Positions 59,595-64,000 of a DNA stretch of 64,000 bases are shown here, one piece after another. Below the pieces are notes generated by a model. The model made no database searches, was not told the origin of the DNA, and worked only from the letters and a program-made list of their open reading frames with translations. The stretch covers positions 682,001 to 746,000 of the forward strand of contig NZ_LT593974.1 of assembly GCF_900086985.1 (NCBI RefSeq), written 5' to 3'. This DNA comes from Halomonas sp. HL-93. GTDB taxonomy: Bacteria > Pseudomonadota > Gammaproteobacteria > Pseudomonadales > Halomonadaceae. The position numbers and the translations under genes were made by a program. The stretch's first letter is position 1. Each line of letters opens with the position of its first letter.

Positions 59595-59957
59595 TTAGCG
59601 CTTGCGCGCCGCTTTTTCATCGTGACCGGAAATACCGAATCGGCGCGCTAACTCGTTGAGTACGTCTTGGTGATCCATGCCCAAATGCGACAGCATCACC
59701 AAGCTATGAAACCATAAGTCAGCTGTTTCAGCGACCAGTGCCTGACGCTCGGCCAAACTGCCATGTTCGGCGTCTTTGGCGGCGATCAGCGTTTCTGTGG
59801 CTTCCTCGCCCAGCTTTTCGAGTATCTTGTTCAAACCCTTATGATGCAAGGAGGCAACATACGAATCGTCCGGCGAGGCGTGGCGACGCTTACGTAATAC
59901 CTCGTCGAGCGCATCCAGTACAGGCGCATTATTGGGGGTAGGCGTCGTCGTGTCCAT
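59595..59957 (-). CDS. hisE: Phosphoribosyl-ATP diphosphatase
   Basis: 120 residues of the MazG-like HisE family (second step of histidine synthesis). [19 protein letters not shown] carries the metal-binding EExxE, and [13 protein letters not shown] the second. Start ATG 59957 has AAGGATCCCC upstream. It is inserted between ubiB and tatA, as in Pseudomonas. Confidence 0.95.
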   Translation of the reverse strand: MDTTTPTPNNAPVLDALDEVLRKRRHASPDDSYVASLHHKGLNKILEKLGEEATETLIAAKDAEHGSLAERQALVAETADLWFHSLVMLSHLGMDHQDVLNELARRFGISGHDEKAARKR

Positions 59958-59978
59958 GGGGATCCTTAGGTTCTTCAA

Positions 59979-61601
59979 CTATTGCCACGCCAACAGTAGC
60001 AGGCCAATCGCAGCGGCAGCCAGAACGGGCCATTGTTGACTGCTAGCCCACTGACTGAGCGGCTGCCAAGCGAGCGCTAACCCTAACAGAATCAAGCCAA
60101 TGCGCAGACGATGCTGGCGCTTGCCCTGCCGCGACAACTGCTGTCGCATGGCGCTGATAGCGGAGGCTTGCTGATGGCGTTGGCGGTGTTCGTGTTCCAT
60201 GCGGCTAAGCGCCTGGTGTGCCAATACTGGCAGCTCAGGTAACTGATGTGAAAGCTCTGGTGCCTGGCGTTTTAGTGAGCGCCACAGCCCACCCAATCCT
60301 GCACGCTCTTTCATCCACTGCTCTAGATAAGGTTTTGCTGTGCTCCATAGGTCTAGGTCTGGGTAAAGCTGTCGACCTAGGCCCTCAATATTAAGCAGCG
60401 TTTTTTGCAGCAATACCAACTGGGGCTGAACTTCCATATTAAAGCGTCGGGCGGTTTGGAACAGCCCCAATAACACCTGACCGAAAGAAATATCTTTCAA
60501 CGGTTTTTCTAAAATAGGTTCACACACGGTTCGAATGGCCGCAGCAAACTCGTTGGCGCGGGTATTTTCACTTACCCAACCCGACTCAATGTGCAGCGCG
60601 GCGACTTCGTAATAATCCTGATGGAAAAACGCCAGCAGGTTGCGTGCCAGGTAATCTTGATCCTCGCGCGTCAGGCTGCCAACAATGCCACAGTCAATGG
60701 CGATATATTGAGGGTCTTCCGGGTTGTCGCAGTTGACGAAAATATTGCCGGGGTGCATATCGGCATGGAAGAAATTGTCGCGAAACACCTGGGTAAAGAA
60801 GATTTCCACGCCGCGTTCGGCAAGCTTTTTTAAGTTGGTACCGCTGGCTTTGAGGGTGTCGAGGTCGGCCACGGGGACGCCGCGGATACGCTCCTGCACC
60901 ATGACGTGGCGACGCGTGTAGGGCCAGTAGATGGTGGGTACAAACAGCAGCGGAGAATCCTTGAAATTACGCTTAAGCTGCGAGGTGTTGGCGGCTTCCT
61001 TGTACAGGTCAAGCTCGTCGAAAAGCGTCGCCTCGTAGTCTCTGATCACTTCCACCGGGCGCAGACGACGCGCCTCGGGCACCTTGGCCAGTAGTTTGGC
61101 CACCTGGTACATCAGCGCCATGTCCTGACGCATGATGCGGTCAATGCCGGGGCGAATGATTTTAACCACCACGTCTTCGCCGCTATGCAGTCGGGCGACA
61201 TGGACTTGCGCGATTGAAGCCGATGCCAGGGGAGCAGGGTCGAAAAAGGCGAAGGCTTCACTGAGTGGCATTTCGAGTTCTTTTTCGACCCGGGTCACAG
61301 CTTGCTCGCCTGGAAAAGGCGGTACCTGGTCTTGCAGTCGCCTCAGTTCATCGGCGATGTCTTCAGGTAGCAAGTCTCGGCGGGTGGAGAGCATCTGGCC
61401 GAACTTGATGAAGATCGGCCCCAGCGTCTCTAGTGCGAGGCGAAGGCGTTCGCCTCGTGAGCGCTGACCGATAGGCATCAGGCGCAGCGGCGAGAACCAC
61501 AGCAGAAAACGCAGCCACCAGGGGAGTCTATCAAGCGGCAGGAGCGTATCCAGGCGATGACGGGCAATGACCCAACTGATGCGTAAAAGCCGCAAGCTCA
61601 T
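59979..61601 (-). CDS. ubiB: Ubiquinone biosynthesis regulatory kinase UbiB
   Basis: 540 residues of the ABC1/COQ8 atypical kinase family: KxGQ motif [18 protein letters not shown]-binding [14 protein letters not shown] (A-rich loop) and [19 protein letters not shown], and [13 protein letters not shown]. Two hydrophobic helices at the C-terminus anchor it. Required for ubiquinone synthesis. Its ATG overlaps the ubiJ stop. Confidence 0.96.
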   Translation of the reverse strand: MSLRLLRISWVIARHRLDTLLPLDRLPWWLRFLLWFSPLRLMPIGQRSRGERLRLALETLGPIFIKFGQMLSTRRDLLPEDIADELRRLQDQVPPFPGEQAVTRVEKELEMPLSEAFAFFDPAPLASASIAQVHVARLHSGEDVVVKIIRPGIDRIMRQDMALMYQVAKLLAKVPEARRLRPVEVIRDYEATLFDELDLYKEAANTSQLKRNFKDSPLLFVPTIYWPYTRRHVMVQERIRGVPVADLDTLKASGTNLKKLAERGVEIFFTQVFRDNFFHADMHPGNIFVNCDNPEDPQYIAIDCGIVGSLTREDQDYLARNLLAFFHQDYYEVAALHIESGWVSENTRANEFAAAIRTVCEPILEKPLKDISFGQVLLGLFQTARRFNMEVQPQLVLLQKTLLNIEGLGRQLYPDLDLWSTAKPYLEQWMKERAGLGGLWRSLKRQAPELSHQLPELPVLAHQALSRMEHEHRQRHQQASAISAMRQQLSRQGKRQHRLRIGLILLGLALAWQPLSQWASSQQWPVLAAAAIGLLLLAWQ

Positions 61602-62236
61602 TGATTCGCCTCCGCTCGAAGTCGTCGGTCGAGGCGCTTAAAGCGAGCTTCTAAGCGGTCGGTGGCCACCTCAAGCGCAGTGAGCTGGTCGCGTAATACA
61701 TCACGCTGTTGTCGTCCAGGCAGCAACCGGGCCTCTTCAAAGACATATTCTGAAACGTCCTGCACTAGCTCCTCTTTGGTGCGCAGCCCCCAATCAGCAG
61801 CCCGCCGTAACCCTTCGGCAAGAGAATGAGCGGGGGTGTCGCCCAGCCAGCGCGCCAGTTCGTTTTCCCAGTCGAGATCCAGGTCAAGCAGCAGCGTACG
61901 CGTGGCTTCCAGTAAATGTACTTGACCACGCATTGCCAGTTTACCTTCAAACATCAGCTGCTCTACTGATGCGCCACTCAGCCATCTCGACAGCGTTTCA
62001 GGTGTCAGTTCCACGACCGCATCAACGTCGTTGTCGCCCAGATCGTCGGCGCGCAACAGGTCAATACCCGCGGCATGGTAGTGAAGTACCAGCGCAAGTT
62101 GGGGCTGTTCGAAGCGCACCAGCAGGCGGCTACCCGAAAGCTGCGCAAGCCGTGCAGGCGACGCCGGGTCTCGGGCGAGCAAGGCGTTCAACGTGCGTTC
62201 ACATCCGGCCAGCAATAAGGTCGGGGTTACCAGCAT
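61598..62236 (-). CDS. ubiJ: Ubiquinone biosynthesis accessory factor UbiJ
   Basis: 212 residues with an SCP2-type lipid-binding domain; scaffold for late ubiquinone enzymes. Start ATG 62236 has GAGAGG 5 nt upstream, giving [20 protein letters not shown]; the open frame extends further but without family sequence. The C-terminal coiled helix ([24 protein letters not shown]) is typical of UbiJ. Confidence 0.93.
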   Translation of the reverse strand: MLVTPTLLLAGCERTLNALLARDPASPARLAQLSGSRLLVRFEQPQLALVLHYHAAGIDLLRADDLGDNDVDAVVELTPETLSRWLSGASVEQLMFEGKLAMRGQVHLLEATRTLLLDLDLDWENELARWLGDTPAHSLAEGLRRAADWGLRTKEELVQDVSEYVFEEARLLPGRQQRDVLRDQLTALEVATDRLEARFKRLDRRLRAEANQ

Positions 62237-62258
62237 GCTGACCTCTCGGTGGTTGATG

Positions 62259-63014
62259 TCATAACTTGATGCCGCGGTGAAGCGCGACAATGCCGCCGGT
62301 AAGGTTGGTGTATTCGACCCGCTCAAGACCCGCGTGCTCCATCATACTTTTCAGCGTCTCCTGGTCGGGGTGCATGCGGATCGATTCGGCTAAATAGCGG
62401 TAGCTATCGCCGTCTCCTGCCACCCACTCGCCCATTTTCGGCAGCAGGCGGAACGAGTATTCGTCGTAGGCTTTCGACAGCAGTGGGTTGTTGGGCTTGG
62501 AAAACTCTAGCACCAATAACCGTCCACCGGGTTTGAGCACCCGTGTCATCGAACGTAGCGCGGCGTCTTTGTCGGTGACGTTACGCAAGCCAAACGCAAT
62601 GGTGATGCAGTCGAAGCTATTGTCGGGGAACGGCAGGCACTCGGCGTTGGCCTGGACATACTCGACGTTGCTGCCCACGCCGTTGTCCATCAGCTTGTCG
62701 CGTCCCACGTTGAGCATGGAGGCGTTGATATCGGCCAGCACGACCTTGCCCCGGGGGCCGACCAGGCGCGAGAACTTGAGCGTCAAGTCGCCGGTACCGC
62801 CGGCGATGTCAAGGACGTGGTGACCGGGCCGCACGCCTGCACGCTCAATGGTCAGGCGCTTCCAGACGCGGTGAATGCCCATCGACATAAGGTCGTTCAT
62901 GACGTCATAGCGTGCGGCGACCGAGTGAAAAACATCGGCCACCCGAGAGGCTTTTTCGTCGAGAGGGACTTTCTGATAACCAAAATCAGTAGTGCGTTTA
63001 TCCGTGGGGCTCAT
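62259..63014 (-). CDS. ubiE: Bifunctional demethylmenaquinone/ubiquinone methyltransferase
   Basis: 251 residues. [39 protein letters not shown] is the UbiE/COQ5 N-terminal signature; [14 protein letters not shown] binds SAM and [21 protein letters not shown] is the second motif. Methylates the quinone ring. First ubi gene of the run; 121 bp after the DUF971 gene. Confidence 0.97.
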   Translation of the reverse strand: MSPTDKRTTDFGYQKVPLDEKASRVADVFHSVAARYDVMNDLMSMGIHRVWKRLTIERAGVRPGHHVLDIAGGTGDLTLKFSRLVGPRGKVVLADINASMLNVGRDKLMDNGVGSNVEYVQANAECLPFPDNSFDCITIAFGLRNVTDKDAALRSMTRVLKPGGRLLVLEFSKPNNPLLSKAYDEYSFRLLPKMGEWVAGDGDSYRYLAESIRMHPDQETLKSMMEHAGLERVEYTNLTGGIVALHRGIKL

Positions 63015-63135
63015 GGGGCTCTGGCTCCAGAGTTCAAGGCGATGAGCGTCGACCCAGCGGTCGTCGCATTAAAAGATTGACGACATTGTAGCCCTGTCCG
63101 CCCCGACTTGTCTGCGTTTGCCCTGGGGCGCGACG

Positions 63136-63519
63136 TCACAGCTGTTTGAACTGGATGCTGGCAGGCTCGCGGGAGGCGCCGGCGTCTTCAAGCCGTTGCA
63201 GGTAGTTTTCCCAGTAGGCCGTTTGATGCTGGGCGAGATCATATAGATAGTTCCAACTGAACAGGCCGCTATCGTGGCCGTCGTCAAAGTGCAGCTTGAG
63301 CGCGTAGTTGCCCGCTGGGGTGATGTTCTGCAGCCCCACATCTTTTTTGCCGACCTGCAATACAGCGGTATCTCCGCCGTGGCCGCGCACCTCGGCAGAG
63401 GGCGAGTAAACGCGTAAAAGCTCCACCGGCAGGCGATAGCTTTCGCCATTGGCATAACCAAGCTCAAGTTCGCGGGTCGGCTTATGATAGTGAACGCGGG
63501 TGGGGGTGGGAGCAGTCAT
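63136..63519 (-). CDS. DUF971 (GBBH-like N-terminal domain) protein
   Basis: 127 residues from ATG 63519 (GAGGTG upstream). The fold is that of the N-terminal domain of gamma-butyrobetaine hydroxylase: LELGYANGESYRLPVELLRVYSPSAEV, then VGLQNITPAGNYALKLHFDDGHDSGLFSWNYLYDLA. Found next to hslU or ubiE in many proteobacteria; implicated in iron-sulfur protein maturation in the Mrp/ApbC context, unproven here. Confidence 0.87.
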   Translation of the reverse strand: MTAPTPTRVHYHKPTRELELGYANGESYRLPVELLRVYSPSAEVRGHGGDTAVLQVGKKDVGLQNITPAGNYALKLHFDDGHDSGLFSWNYLYDLAQHQTAYWENYLQRLEDAGASREPASIQFKQL

Positions 63520-63597
63520 AACACACCTCAAAAGTGGCTGGGTGTCGGCGGCCAGTGGTGGCACACCAAAACTCGGCATCCTTGCCGAGCCAGTACG

Positions 63598-64000
63598 TTA
63601 CAGAATATAGCGCGATAGATCTTCGTCGACGGCTAGTTCACCCAGTTGAGCATTCACATAGTCGGCGTCGATCAACAGCGGGCTTTCCATATCGCCTCCT
63701 TTGAACGAAGCCTCTTCCAGCAGCCGCTCCATCACGGTATGCAGGCGACGCGCACCTATGTTCTCGGTACCTTCGTTGACCTGCCAGGAGATTTCGGCGA
63801 TGCGCTCAATGCCATCCGGAGTGAACTCAACATCAAGCCCTTCAGTGGCCAGCAATGCCTTGTACTGCCGGGTCAATGAGGCAGACGGCTCGGTCAGAAT
63901 GCGCTTGAAGTCACCGGGTGTCAGCGCATCCAGCTCAACGCGGATGGGCAGGCGGCCCTGCAGCTCAGGTATCAGGTCCGACGGCCGCGACAGATGGAAA
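63598..64000 (-). CDS. hslU: ATP-dependent protease ATPase subunit HslU (C-terminal part, cut by the window)
   Basis: Only the last 133 codons are visible. They read [20 protein letters not shown] at the window edge, then [16 protein letters not shown], and the C-terminus EDLSRYIL, which inserts into HslV to activate it. [29 protein letters not shown] is the sensor-2 region. The AAA+ Walker motifs lie beyond the window. Confidence 0.95.
   Translation of the reverse strand, partial: FHLSRPSDLIPELQGRLPIRVELDALTPGDFKRILTEPSASLTRQYKALLATEGLDVEFTPDGIERIAEISWQVNEGTENIGARRLHTVMERLLEEASFKGGDMESPLLIDADYVNAQLGELAVDEDLSRYIL

Overview
The window is chromosomal DNA of a moderately halophilic gammaproteobacterium, most likely Halomonas or a close relative in the Halomonadaceae. 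This rests on the 16S and 23S sequence, the gene content (BCCT and TRAP transporters, FabY-type ketoacyl synthase, cysteine-free HemB, entericidin and I78 lipoproteins) and gene orders such as hslU-ubiE-ubiJ-ubiB-hisE-tatABC. No prophage, insertion sequence, CRISPR array or tRNA gene was found, so this is essentially core genome with small accessory patches.

Layout. 1-475: a terminator, then decayed pieces of a LysR gene (resembling IlvY) and of an ilvC 3' end, ahead of pssA. 1550-7185: one rRNA operon (16S-23S-5S) with a consensus promoter, boxA-like leader and RNase III stems, no spacer tRNA, a 113-nt stem-loop in 23S helix 25, and three successive 5S-like tails each with its own terminator. 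7.2-15 kb: a small lipoprotein, a ferric iron ABC transporter split over three transcription units with a Fur-like site, and a TRAP dicarboxylate-type transporter. 15-24 kb: tmcA, pepD, dps, glycerate kinase, a lipoprotein/DUF1007/NicO metal-transport operon (ZevAB-like), a HIT protein, entericidin and an I78 inhibitor. 24-33.6 kb: LysE exporter with divergent MocR regulator, a pore-less voltage-sensor-like membrane protein, thioesterase, AtoE, MATE exporter, ferredoxin, coaD and fabY. 33.8-43 kb: TrmB-like methyltransferase, SMR pump, dacB, dgkA, glnE, AEC and BCCT transporters. 43-48 kb: a GGDEF enzyme co-transcribed with two periplasmic binding proteins, an MFS transporter and two tiny genes. 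48-56 kb: an RstAB-like two-component system, metR/metE and ppk. 56-64 kb: hemB, elbB, and the long minus-strand run tatCBA-hisE-ubiB-ubiJ-ubiE-DUF971-hslU (hslU cut by the window end).

Themes. Several genes use TTG starts backed by good ribosome-binding sites (fbpB, fabY, hemB). From about 49.65 to 56.0 kb hand-counted lines are about 62-72% GC against about 47-58% on either side, and the change falls inside the histidine kinase gene, suggesting homologous replacement. The parts most worth a second look are the SBP-SBP-GGDEF operon, the pore-less voltage-sensor protein, the TrmB-like enzyme with a changed catalytic motif, the degenerate 5S/terminator array, and the ilvY/ilvC relics.
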